A stretch of DNA of 45,340 bases from Clostridia bacterium (GCA_017621155.1 JAGATP010000034.1:1-45340); one strand, 5' to 3'; counted from the first letter of the stretch, positions 24,020-30,684 are shown. The notes: generated from the sequence alone by a model not told the origin. Numbers and translations are program-made.

Positions 24020-25105
24020 TCAGTGGCGGGTATTGCCTTCCTTGATCCGAATGAACTGCTTGACGGTAGTAGGCGTGGAGAATATGAGAACGCCTACCGC
24101 AAGGACGATGGCGACGTCCAAAAAGACGAAGGAGTTATAGCTGAGGGTGTAAATCCAGACGTTCTGATCCCCCGCGTACTCGGAAAAGGCGAACGCTCCC
24201 GAAAGGACGTGGGAGAGATACCGTAAGACGCTTGCGACGATTCCGCCGAGCAGGAATTGAATCTGCGGAAGCCTTTCGAGCTTTTTAACAGACGAGAACA
24301 TGCCCGCAAGCCCGATTGCCGAAAAGGCGACGGGGTAGTCGAGCAGGAACTGCGCGGGGTGGACGAGATAAGGGTCTTGAATCGCCTGCAAGACGCCGTA
24401 GATAAATCCCGCAAACACTCCCTTTCTCACCCCGAAGAGGTAGGAGTAGATCATGAGGGGAAGGAGAGAGGCGACGGTGATCGAGCCGCCCTGCGGCATT
24501 TTGACGATGCGAAGATAGGAGAGTGCAAAGCTCATGGCAATGCAGACGGCGGCGTAAGAGATGGACTTGGTGTCAAATTCCTTTCTTTCGCCCTTTCCGA
24601 AGAAGAAGGCGAGCGCGCCGATGAGGGTGACCAATCCGACGACGGATAAGATCAGCCCGATGTTTTCATCGAGCGTAATGCCGTCCGTCGCTTCCCCCGA
24701 CGCAAAGAAGATTCCCATACACACGAGCGCGGAGAGAACGGAGAGCGCAAAGACGACGGCGCAGGCGATGACGATTGGTCTCTTGCGGTTCACTGCGAGC
24801 ACGACGGCGCAGATTGCGACGATTAGAAGCACCGCGAGCAGGGGATAGAAGAGAATGGGGCGGAGTCCGTCCTCTACAAAGGAAAAAGAGAGGAAGACGC
24901 CGCTGACCGCGCAGGCGTAGACGATGCCTGAAACGAGCCAGAAGACTTTAAGCTTCTTGTTCTCCCGAAAGACGAGAAGAGTGACGAGTGCGACGAGGGA
25001 AAGCGCGATCGTGATCCAGAAGAAGATCGTCCGAAAGAGATCGACGCCCTCTCCGTCGAAGAGGAAGGGATACCATTTCCATTCCGACGTTAAAAGAGTT
25101 GCCAT
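24020..25105 (-). CDS. thiT: ThiT-type thiamine ECF transporter S component with N-terminal membrane extension
   Basis: 361 residues from the ATG ending at 25105, behind AGGAGGT; a longer frame would read through the riboswitch terminator. The C-terminal half is ThiT: SYLRIVKMPQGGSITVASLL, IYSYLFGVRKGVFAGFIYG, LDYPVAFSAIGLAG. ThiT binds thiamine and works with the shared EcfA/A'/T module, not encoded here. Usual ThiT is about 190 residues; this protein has about 170 extra N-terminal residues forming roughly five hydrophobic helices (ITIALSLVALVTLLVF, ILFYPLLAVLLIVAICAVVL and others) of no family I recognise. Control by a TPP riboswitch supports the thiamine role. Confidence 0.88.
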   Translation of the reverse strand: MATLLTSEWKWYPFLFDGEGVDLFRTIFFWITIALSLVALVTLLVFRENKKLKVFWLVSGIVYACAVSGVFLSFSFVEDGLRPILFYPLLAVLLIVAICAVVLAVNRKRPIVIACAVVFALSVLSALVCMGIFFASGEATDGITLDENIGLILSVVGLVTLIGALAFFFGKGERKEFDTKSISYAAVCIAMSFALSYLRIVKMPQGGSITVASLLPLMIYSYLFGVRKGVFAGFIYGVLQAIQDPYLVHPAQFLLDYPVAFSAIGLAGMFSSVKKLERLPQIQFLLGGIVASVLRYLSHVLSGAFAFSEYAGDQNVWIYTLSYNSFVFLDVAIVLAVGVLIFSTPTTVKQFIRIKEGNTRH

Positions 25106-25134
25106 AATACCTCCTGTTTCCGTCGGTTTTGCAT

Positions 25135-25158
25135 AAAAAAACGCCCCAAAAAGGGCGC
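25135..25158 (-). terminator. Riboswitch-controlled terminator ahead of thiT
   Basis: On the minus strand a CGCCC/GGGCG stem is followed by seven T. It lies between the TPP aptamer and the thiT RBS, so ligand binding would favour termination. Confidence 0.8.
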
Positions 25159-25164
25159 CATCTA

Positions 25165-25245
25165 ACATCACAGTCTCTCGCTCAAGGATTATCTTGCCGA
25201 TTCGAGTGGTATAATCTCAGCTTTTTACAGCACCCACGACGGAAT
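25165..25245 (-). promoter_or_regulatory. TPP riboswitch
   Basis: On the minus strand: GTGG...GGTGCT, the GCTGAGA box, CCAC closing P2, then the CAAG-ATAAT-CCTTG hairpin and AGCGAGAGA, matching the thi-box parts CTGAGA and ATAAT...GCG-AGGGA. A terminator and a thiT gene follow, the usual context for this class. Some conserved bases differ from consensus (ATCGG where ACCTGAT is usual). Confidence 0.85.
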
Positions 25246-25261
25246 TTTGAATTGTACGGAA

Positions 25262-25290
25262 ATTATAATGCAATCGATTGAAAAAGTCAA
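25262..25290 (-). promoter_or_regulatory. Sigma-A promoter of thiT
   Basis: On the minus strand TTGACT (25285-25290), 17-base spacer, TATAAT (25262-25267). It overlaps the divergent yfbR promoter, so the two may compete for polymerase. Confidence 0.82.
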
Positions 25291-25306
25291 GCGTTTGTGA
25301 TACAAT
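25278..25306 (+). promoter_or_regulatory. Sigma-A promoter of the yfbR-type gene
   Basis: TTGAAA at 25278-25283, 17-base spacer, TACAAT at 25301-25306. Confidence 0.8.
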
Positions 25307-25326
25307 AAAAGAAGAGGTAAAAAAAT

Positions 25327-25905
25327 ATGTCGAATTTTTATGCGTTTATGGATCGGATGAAGTTCATTCGCCGTTGGAGCCTGATGCGTTCGGTCAGAGA
25401 GGAAAACATTTTGGAGCATTCCGCCCAGGTCGCCATGTTTGCGCACGCCCTCGCCCTCATCGAAAACGAGAAGTTCGGCGGCAACGTCAATGTGGAGCGC
25501 ACGGTGCTTTACGCCCTCTATCACGAGAGCAGCGAGGTTTTAACGGGCGATCTGCCCACCCCCGTCAAATATTCCAACGCCGCCATCGAGCAGTCCTATC
25601 ACGCGCTCGAAAAGAAGGCGGTTGACCGCCTTCTTTCGATGATTCCGGAGGACATGCAGCCTTCCTACGCCCTTGCCATGCAGCCCGACGAAAAGAGTCG
25701 GGAATACGCCCTCGTCAAGTGCGCCGATAAACTCTCCGCCTACGTGAAGTGTTTAGAAGAGCTGCGCTCGGGCAACAGCGAGTTTACGATGGCGAAGGCT
25801 TCCATCGAGCGGGAGATGCGGGAGCGGCAAGAGCCGTCGCTTGACTATTTCCTCTCCGAATATATCCCTGCGTTTGCCCTTACGTTGGACGAATTAAACC
25901 GTTAA
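25327..25905 (+). CDS. YfbR-like HD-domain 5'-deoxynucleotidase
   Basis: 192 residues, cytoplasmic. E. coli YfbR dephosphorylates deoxynucleoside monophosphates with a metal held by HD residues. Here the first His is in ENILEHSAQVAMFAH (H31), the strongly conserved SEVLTGDLPTPVKY follows, and a later Asp is in VKCADKLSAY. The signature HD pair reads HE (H66, E67 in LYHESSEV), a conservative change at a metal ligand. Converges with gerAC: the stop codons overlap by 4 bases, and no terminator lies between them. Confidence 0.85.
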   Translation: MSNFYAFMDRMKFIRRWSLMRSVREENILEHSAQVAMFAHALALIENEKFGGNVNVERTVLYALYHESSEVLTGDLPTPVKYSNAAIEQSYHALEKKAVDRLLSMIPEDMQPSYALAMQPDEKSREYALVKCADKLSAYVKCLEELRSGNSEFTMAKASIEREMRERQEPSLDYFLSEYIPAFALTLDELNR

Positions 25906-27050
25906 AGGGCTTTTACGTCTACTTTGACGGAGTAGAGCATTTCCTTGAGATATTCCTCCCCAAGCTTGCGCTTGGGGAATTTTTTTTGCGCAAGATCGGC
26001 AACCCCAAACAAATCGCACTTTGATTCTCTCGAAAGCTCGATGAGGGAGACGATTTTCTCGGTAAATTGCTCGTTGGCGGAATCGATGATCGCACGGCTC
26101 GCTTCGCTGCTCCTTGCGATATTTTCGAAGGAATTGCTCGCATCGGAGTCGAGCATGAGAGCCCGCACCTCGACAGAGACGTCGAAGGAGAGCTTTCCTT
26201 CCCGCATGGAGACGGAAAGGCTTGGCTTCGCATGGCGGAATCCGAGGGTGTAGCTGATTCCCTTATGCTCGACGGGAAAGGCGACGACGCGGATGGGTGA
26301 GGACAGCACGTTGTAGGTCAGCGTCTGTTCGGGGCTCATTGTCCCGACTTTTTTCCCTTTGTAAAAAAGGGCGGTCTTGGTCGCGTCGAACAAGAATTTG
26401 GTCTTTTCCTCTCCGCCCTGCAATTGGTCGTCGCTCTGCGACGCGCCGTTTTCCTGTTCCAGTTTTTCCGCCAAGGGGAGGTAGCCGCTGCGGCTGCTTC
26501 CGTAATAGCCGATGGAAAATTCCTTCAGGTTCACGGGGGCGACGACGCCCGACAGCATGCCCTCGCGGGAGAGGACTTTTTCGATTGCCAGCGTGCTGAT
26601 GTCGTGGGTGGGCGTTCCCGCAGACAAAAACTCCTTTGCCGAAGTCGTACAGGTGACGAGGGTGGCGTTGTCCGAAAAGCCGTTGTCCCGCAGGAAGTAA
26701 TCGAGCCCCGCATAAGCGTCATCCTTGACCAGCGATTCGCCCAGCACGATGAGATTGCAGAAGGTGAGCTTGGGGTACCAGCCCGTCGTGGCGTTGATGG
26801 CAGTCAGGGCTTCGCCCACCGTCTTGCCTGTGCCCGATACCTCGACGGAGCTCGTCTTTCCGCCCTGATCGGAGCTTTGGGGTATGGCGAGCTGAGCGGT
26901 GATGGTGAAGTTCTCCCCCGCGCGGTCGATGCCGACGCCGAGGACGATGGCGCTCTTTTGAATGTCGATGAGTCCGAAATCGTTGACGAAGAAGAATCCG
27001 GACAAAAATACGAATAAGAGAATGAGGACGGATCCGGTGAATTTACGCAT
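25902..27050 (-). CDS. gerAC: Spore germination protein, Ger(x)C family
   Basis: 382 residues. Third subunit of a GerA-type nutrient germinant receptor in the spore inner membrane. The pattern GLIDIQKSAIVLGVGIDRAGENFTIT, the EVSGTGKTVGEAL segment and the C-terminal AQKKFPKRKLGEEYLKEM fit the family. An N-terminal hydrophobic segment is present, but where GerAC proteins have a lipobox (SGCWD-like) this one reads LSGFFFVND, so no Cys is available for lipidation. Overlaps gerAB by 8 bases; RBS AAGGAGAAAA. Confidence 0.9.
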   Translation of the reverse strand: MRKFTGSVLILLFVFLSGFFFVNDFGLIDIQKSAIVLGVGIDRAGENFTITAQLAIPQSSDQGGKTSSVEVSGTGKTVGEALTAINATTGWYPKLTFCNLIVLGESLVKDDAYAGLDYFLRDNGFSDNATLVTCTTSAKEFLSAGTPTHDISTLAIEKVLSREGMLSGVVAPVNLKEFSIGYYGSSRSGYLPLAEKLEQENGASQSDDQLQGGEEKTKFLFDATKTALFYKGKKVGTMSPEQTLTYNVLSSPIRVVAFPVEHKGISYTLGFRHAKPSLSVSMREGKLSFDVSVEVRALMLDSDASNSFENIARSSEASRAIIDSANEQFTEKIVSLIELSRESKCDLFGVADLAQKKFPKRKLGEEYLKEMLYSVKVDVKAL

Positions 27051-28110
27051 GTTTTCTCCTTAATGTCCAGGCAAGGACGGGAATGAGATAGGAAAATAGG
27101 AAGAATACGGGGAAGAAGTAGACACTGACGAATTTTTCGAAATGAACGATGGTGTAGTGCAGGAAAAAGTAGAGAATAAAGACGAAAAGGTTGATGCCGA
27201 CAGCGTAAAAGACGTCGTATTCGTCTTTGGTCTGAAAGCAGGTCTTGAGGCACTGTACCGAGAGCCAAAAGGGGAGCATCAGATAGAGGAAATAGCTCCC
27301 GCTCATCAGGTAGATGAGGAGAAGGTCGATCCGCCCGATGAGATCGACGCCGGGGAAGTACCGCCCGATCTTGGAGATGGCGCTCGCCTTTCCAGGCGCG
27401 ATGACGCCGTAAACGGCGTAAAACGTGCCGAGGAAGAGAAGAACGAAGAGCGCGCCGACCAAAAAGGAGAGCATGACCTTCCACGTCGTTCCCTTTTCGT
27501 ATTTGAAATGCCCCAAAAAGAAGAGGGGAAAGGCGCAGTCGAGAAATCTCGGCATGCTTCGAAGGGTGGTAAAGGCTACGTCCTTGGCGGGCGTCTGAAA
27601 GAGGGGAAAGAGTGCGGAGAAGTCCGCGTTGCTGACGGAGAGCGCGAAGAGAAGGAGCAAGGCAACCGAAGAGATGGGCACGAGGAGATCGGCGCACCGC
27701 CCGAAGGTTCTTAAGGGCTTTAAGCAGAAGTAAATGCAGACGATGTAAAACACCGCAAAGAACAGGGGGGAGGGAATGGTGTCGTAAAAGGCGCTTCGAA
27801 GGAGAAGGGTCTGTTCGTAGACGGGCAGGAGCGCCGAGAAGAGGAAGTAAACGCCGAACATGCCGAAGACGATGCGCGCCGTCACCCGCCCGAAGGTGTC
27901 TGAGAGCAGCTCAAAGAAGGTCTTGTCCGTCTTGGAGGAGAGGAGAAGGACGGAGAGAAGCACCCCTCCTTCCAGAAGAAAGAGGAAGAGCGCGGGCAGG
28001 TACAAATCTCTTCCCGTGTAGTGGGCGAGGGTAGAGGGGAGCAAGATGAGCTTGGTCAGGGGGAAAAGTCCCCCTGCGATCAGGGAAAGTTGCCGGGTGT
28101 TCAGTTGCAT
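27043..28110 (-). CDS. gerAB: Spore germination protein, GerAB permease family
   Basis: 355 residues, about ten membrane helices, APC-superfamily permease fold. It begins MQLNTRQLSLIAGGLFPLTKLILLPS, and GRVTARIVFGMFGVYFLFSALLPVYEQ is family-typical. In GerA receptors the B subunit binds the germinant amino acid or sugar. RBS AGGAGG overlaps the end of gerAA; only 1 base separates the genes. Confidence 0.92.
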   Translation of the reverse strand: MQLNTRQLSLIAGGLFPLTKLILLPSTLAHYTGRDLYLPALFLFLLEGGVLLSVLLLSSKTDKTFFELLSDTFGRVTARIVFGMFGVYFLFSALLPVYEQTLLLRSAFYDTIPSPLFFAVFYIVCIYFCLKPLRTFGRCADLLVPISSVALLLLFALSVSNADFSALFPLFQTPAKDVAFTTLRSMPRFLDCAFPLFFLGHFKYEKGTTWKVMLSFLVGALFVLLFLGTFYAVYGVIAPGKASAISKIGRYFPGVDLIGRIDLLLIYLMSGSYFLYLMLPFWLSVQCLKTCFQTKDEYDVFYAVGINLFVFILYFFLHYTIVHFEKFVSVYFFPVFFLFSYLIPVLAWTLRRKHA

Positions 28111-28111
28111 G

Positions 28112-29542
28112 TTATTCCTCCTTCAGACGGGTGCGGTTGGCGCTGCCGATTGCTCTGGGTCTTTCTTTTAATTGCTTCATGGAGAACTTGACGAGGGAGT
28201 CTTTGAGATCGTTCCCCACGATGGGCGCAAAGGGTGCGAGAATGGGCGAGCCGTATCGCTCCTCTCCCACCAGATAGATGACGAGAAAGAGGGCAAAGAG
28301 GACGATCCCGTAAATTCCCACGCTTCCCGCGACGAAGAGGGTGATGAGGCGTAGAAGGGAGGTCGTCTCGATGAGCTCGGGAACGGTGTACAGTCCGATT
28401 CCGCTAAACGCGATGAGAATGACGGCGGGGGTGGATAAAATGCCCGCGTTGACCGCCGTTTCTCCGAGGACGAGCGCGCCGACGACGGAGAGGGCGAGCC
28501 CCACGTATTTGGGCATTCGGATAGAGGCTTCGTTGAGAATTTCGAGCACCATCAAGGTGACAAAGACTTCGAGGCTGGGCGAGAGGGGAAGCCCCTGGAT
28601 GCTGCTCGCTATGGTTAGGAGAAGACTGAGCGGGATGAGCTGCATTTTAAACAGCTGTGCGGCGACGTAGAGTGCGGGCAGGAAAATGGCGAGCAGAAGA
28701 ACGCCGATGCGCAGGAGTCGGAGAAAGGTCGCGCGGTAGGGATTGACGAAGTAATCTTCGGGGGATTGAAATTCCTCGACGATGAGATAGGGCACGGTCA
28801 GGGCGACGGGCGAGCCGTCCACGAGAATGCCCACCCTTCCCTCTGCAATCCTTGCGCAGAAGATGTCCGGCTTTTCCGTCGTGTTGACCTGTTTGAAGAG
28901 GGAGGGCCTTCCCGGACAGAGAAAGCGGGAAACGTACGAAGAATCGGGCACGGCGTCGATTTCCGCCGCGGAAATGCGCTTTTTGACTTCCTGAACAACC
29001 TTTTTGGAGGCGATGCCCGAAAGGTAGCAGACGGCGACGCTCGTTTTGGACTGCTTTCCGATTTGCAGGGTTTCGAAGCGGAGATTGGGGGTCTTGAAGC
29101 GAAGGCGGACTTGCCCCATGTTCGTCTTGAGCTCTTCGATGAAGCCCGCTCTCGGCCCTTTGACCACGAGCTCGGTCTGCGGTTCGGTCACTGCCCGCTG
29201 GGGCACTTTTTTTGTGCCGAGCACGAAGCCGGAGGAAACGCCGTCCGCAAAGAGGACGGGATTCCCCTCCAAAATAGCAGAGACGGCTTCCTGTTCAGAC
29301 TTGACGCATTTGAGTTCGGGAAAGGCGAGCGCCTCGAAAAGCGCCTTCTCTTCGGCGTCCCCTCGATAGCGCAAAAGGGGGTTGATGACGAGCGTGCCCA
29401 TCAGCTCCTTATCGACGATTCCGTCCGCATAAAAGAGCTCGCACTCGATTCCGCTTCCCGTATGAAAGCGAAAGGAGAGGATGTCCTCGGAGGGAAGCTC
29501 CTTTTTCATGGCGGTTCTGTTTTCGGCAAGGGAGGTTTTCAT
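28112..29542 (-). CDS. gerAA: Spore germination protein, GerAA family
   Basis: 476 residues from the ATG ending at 29542; a longer frame from 29617 would start inside a terminator hairpin. The soluble N-terminal part contains VVKGPRAGFIEELKTNMGQVRLR (GPR-F-E...N-ALIRKR motif), RVGILVDGSPVALTVPYL and the FQSPEDYF segment, then the membrane part with PLSPSLEVFVTLMVLEILNEA and the Gly-rich helices. GerAA subunits form oligomeric ion channels in germination. First gene of the A-B-C operon. No strong RBS precedes the start; ATG at 29508 is an alternative. A forespore-type promoter candidate lies directly upstream. Confidence 0.92.
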   Translation of the reverse strand: MKTSLAENRTAMKKELPSEDILSFRFHTGSGIECELFYADGIVDKELMGTLVINPLLRYRGDAEEKALFEALAFPELKCVKSEQEAVSAILEGNPVLFADGVSSGFVLGTKKVPQRAVTEPQTELVVKGPRAGFIEELKTNMGQVRLRFKTPNLRFETLQIGKQSKTSVAVCYLSGIASKKVVQEVKKRISAAEIDAVPDSSYVSRFLCPGRPSLFKQVNTTEKPDIFCARIAEGRVGILVDGSPVALTVPYLIVEEFQSPEDYFVNPYRATFLRLLRIGVLLLAIFLPALYVAAQLFKMQLIPLSLLLTIASSIQGLPLSPSLEVFVTLMVLEILNEASIRMPKYVGLALSVVGALVLGETAVNAGILSTPAVILIAFSGIGLYTVPELIETTSLLRLITLFVAGSVGIYGIVLFALFLVIYLVGEERYGSPILAPFAPIVGNDLKDSLVKFSMKQLKERPRAIGSANRTRLKEE

Positions 29543-29548
29543 ATCGCC

Positions 29549-29577
29549 AAGTATGGACGGTTGCGCTAAAAATATGC
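29549..29577 (-). promoter_or_regulatory. Candidate forespore (sigma-G type) promoter of the ger operon
   Basis: On the minus strand GCATA (29573-29577), 17 bases, CATACTT (29549-29555), resembling the sigma-G -35 and -10 boxes. The gerAA ATG lies only 6 bases beyond the -10, so the transcript could be leaderless. Short motif, moderate match. Confidence 0.4.
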
Positions 29578-29580
29578 AGG

Positions 29581-29609
29581 AAAAAAGGGAGCGAAACAAT
29601 CGCTCCCTT
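29581..29609 (-). terminator. Intrinsic terminator ahead of gerAA
   Basis: A 9-bp stem AAGGGAGCG / CGCTCCCTT with a 7-base loop; on the minus strand it runs into TTTTTT and stops 39 bases before the gerAA ATG. Confidence 0.88.
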
Positions 29610-29665
29610 GCATTCAAAATGCCCGCTCCAAAGGAACGGGCAAAATCGGGATTTTCTCCCCCAAC
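29581..29665 (-). ncRNA. Candidate short RNA upstream of gerAA
   Basis: A sigma-A promoter (29672-29700) and an intrinsic terminator (29581-29609) bracket about 85 bases on the minus strand with no ORF. Two hairpins are visible: GCCCGTTCC / GGAGCGGGC with one mismatch (29621-29641) and the terminator stem AAGGGAGCG / CGCTCCCTT. It could be an independent small RNA or an attenuated leader of gerAA, read through in some condition. Confidence 0.5.
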
Positions 29666-29671
29666 ACTTTT

Positions 29672-29700
29672 ATTTTAGCACAAAATGAGCCTCTTGTCAA
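29672..29700 (-). promoter_or_regulatory. Sigma-A promoter of the short minus-strand RNA
   Basis: On the minus strand TTGACA (29695-29700), 17-base spacer, TAAAAT (29672-29677). Confidence 0.82.
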
Positions 29701-29744
29701 TGGGGTTTTGAAAAATAAAAAAAAGAATATTTTAAAAAAAGGGG

Positions 29745-29772
29745 TTGACTTTTCCGTTTTTCATGTTATAAT
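29745..29772 (+). promoter_or_regulatory. Strong sigma-A promoter of the large RNA
   Basis: TTGACT at 29745-29750, 16-base spacer, extended -10 TGTTATAAT with TATAAT at 29767-29772. Expected start near 29779. It diverges from the minus-strand promoter about 45 bases away. Confidence 0.88.
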
Positions 29773-29857
29773 AGGAGTACAAAAAGGAAATGAAATCACA
29801 AAAAAAGAAAATCGTTTCCAAAATAAGGAAAAGGAGAAGACTCCAATGACGAAGTAA

Positions 29858-29896
29858 CCCTCCGAAAGGAACGGCAGCGGAGGAAAAACAAGTTCC
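29858..29896 (+). ncRNA. Pseudoknot 1 of the large RNA
   Basis: Stem 1 CCTCCG (29859-29864) with CGGAGG (29878-29883). Stem 2 GGAAC (29868-29872) with GTTCC (29892-29896). The A-rich loop 3 is AAAAACAA, 8 bases. The order is stem 1, stem 2, stem 1', stem 2', an H-type pseudoknot. Confidence 0.7.
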
Positions 29897-29939
29897 AAAT
29901 AAAGAAAAAGGAGAGCAAGGCTGCATTGATTGCGTAATT

Positions 29940-29977
29940 CCCTCCAACGAACGGCTGACGGAGGTAAAATAAGTTCG
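29940..29977 (+). ncRNA. Pseudoknot 2 of the large RNA
   Basis: Stem 1 CCTCC (29941-29945) with GGAGG (29960-29964). Stem 2 CGAAC (29948-29952) with GTTCG (29973-29977). Loop 3 is TAAAATAA, 8 bases. A competing helix TTCGTCG (29974-29980) with CGACGAA (30001-30007) would break stem 2. Confidence 0.7.
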
Positions 29978-30035
29978 TCGGAAATACCCCCAAATGCAAA
30001 CGACGAAAAGAAGGAGGAAACATGCTTGACTGATT

Positions 30036-30074
30036 CCCTCCAAACGAACGGTTGACGGAGGTAAAATAAGTTCG
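30036..30074 (+). ncRNA. Pseudoknot 3 of the large RNA
   Basis: Stem 1 CCTCC (30037-30041) with GGAGG (30057-30061). Stem 2 CGAAC (30045-30049) with GTTCG (30070-30074). Loop 3 is TAAAATAA, identical to pseudoknot 2. Confidence 0.7.
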
Positions 30075-30363
30075 ACTGCAACCAAAGTTCCAAAAGCGGA
30101 ATATTCCGCACGCACGGCAGGGATGCCGCGAAGACGAATCGAATCGCGAAAAAAATCGGGAGATGCGAAAGGTAAGGAGTTCGCAAGAAAAGACAGAAAT
30201 CACGAAATTACTTCCGATGCGGTGAGATAAAAAAGAGAAGTACAGGGCGAAGAAGGGAACGTCAGGAATCGGTGTGGATATCCGATGACAGGGGTCATCA
30301 AAGGGGTATCAAGTGTAAGGATCGATTCGCGGAAAGACGAAAGAATAACGCATGTACTTCGGA

Positions 30364-30392
30364 GGAGGGCTACCGGTTAGCCCTCCTTTTTT
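30364..30392 (+). terminator. Intrinsic terminator of the large RNA
   Basis: A 9-bp stem GGAGGGCTA / TAGCCCTCC with loop CCGGT, then TTTTTT. Confidence 0.93.
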
Positions 30393-30397
30393 CGTAC

Positions 30398-30527
30398 AAG
30401 CATGCCGCTTGACCTGGTAGTACGGACAGGCTAAGTGTAAAGATGCAGGGGGCAGGTTGCCTCGTGCCATTTGTACGGACAAGCTCACTGTAAAGGTGTG
30501 GGATATAGATCCCGCACCTTTATAAAA
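30398..30527 (+). repeat. Two-hairpin dispersed repeats, copies B1-B2
   Basis: B1 (30398-30470) has the first half AAGCATGCCGCTTGACC then TAGTACGGACAGGCTAAGTG and TAAAGATGCAGGG, but its second hairpin is not closed. It is directly joined to B2 (30471-30527), which lacks the first half and has TTGTACGGACAAGCTCACTG, then a complete hairpin from GTAAAGGTGTGGGA to TCCCGCACCTTTATA. This looks like one copy truncated by another or by deletion. Confidence 0.75.
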
Positions 30528-30562
30528 CCCCATCGTCCGGCAGGGAATGTCTTGCCCTGAAT

Positions 30563-30609
30563 AAACGCAAGGGCAAAAATCGGGGCGAATCGGATAGCCG
30601 ATTCGCCCC
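30563..30609 (+). repeat. GGGGCGAATCGG palindrome repeat, copy C1
   Basis: AAACGCAAGGGCAAAAATC leads into a perfect 12-bp palindrome GGGGCGAATCGG / CCGATTCGCCCC with loop ATAG. Confidence 0.8.
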
Positions 30610-30610
30610 C

Positions 30611-30684
30611 AAGCGTGCCGCTTGATCCGATAGTACGGACAGGCTCACTGTAAAGGTGCAGAATATAGATTCCGCACCTTTATA
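30611..30684 (+). repeat. Two-hairpin dispersed repeat, copy B3
   Basis: A complete copy: AAGCGTGCCGCTTGATCC, TAGTACGGACAGGCTCACTG, then a hairpin from TAAAGGTGCAGAATATAG to ATTCCGCACCTTTATA. About the same length as the copies near veg. Confidence 0.8.

Larger units (their letters stand above)
29779..30392 (+). ncRNA. Large structured non-coding RNA, about 614 nt
   Basis: A strong promoter and a strong terminator enclose a purine-rich stretch with no ORF over about 20 codons in the plus frames. Three tandem H-type pseudoknots occupy 29858-30074. Further hairpins are the self-complementary GCGGAATATTCCGC (30096-30109), CGGCA-GGGA-TGCCG (30115-30128), TGCGAA/TTCGCA (30164-30185), ATCGG/CCGAT (30268-30285) and GATGAC-AGGG-GTCATC (30284-30299). 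Size and richness of structure recall ornate large RNAs such as ROOL, GOLLD and OLE, but I cannot match any of them by eye. It is not tmRNA or RNase P RNA, whose conserved ends are absent. Neighbours are ger genes and spoIIE on the other strand. Confidence 0.75.

Noticed and set aside
29732..30203. Three overlapping minus-strand frames of 127-141 codons across the 5' part of the large RNA
   Set aside because: They overlap each other in different frames, repeat the same peptide because of the pseudoknot repeats, have no ribosome binding site, and lie antisense to a promoter-terminator unit with RNA structure.
29779..30392. tmRNA, because of the tandem pseudoknots
   Set aside because: The tRNA-like ends, CCA end and tag reading frame are not present.
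29779..30392. CRISPR array, because of repeated units
   Set aside because: Only three units, with related sequence inside the units and unequal spacing; no spacer-repeat pattern and no cas genes.
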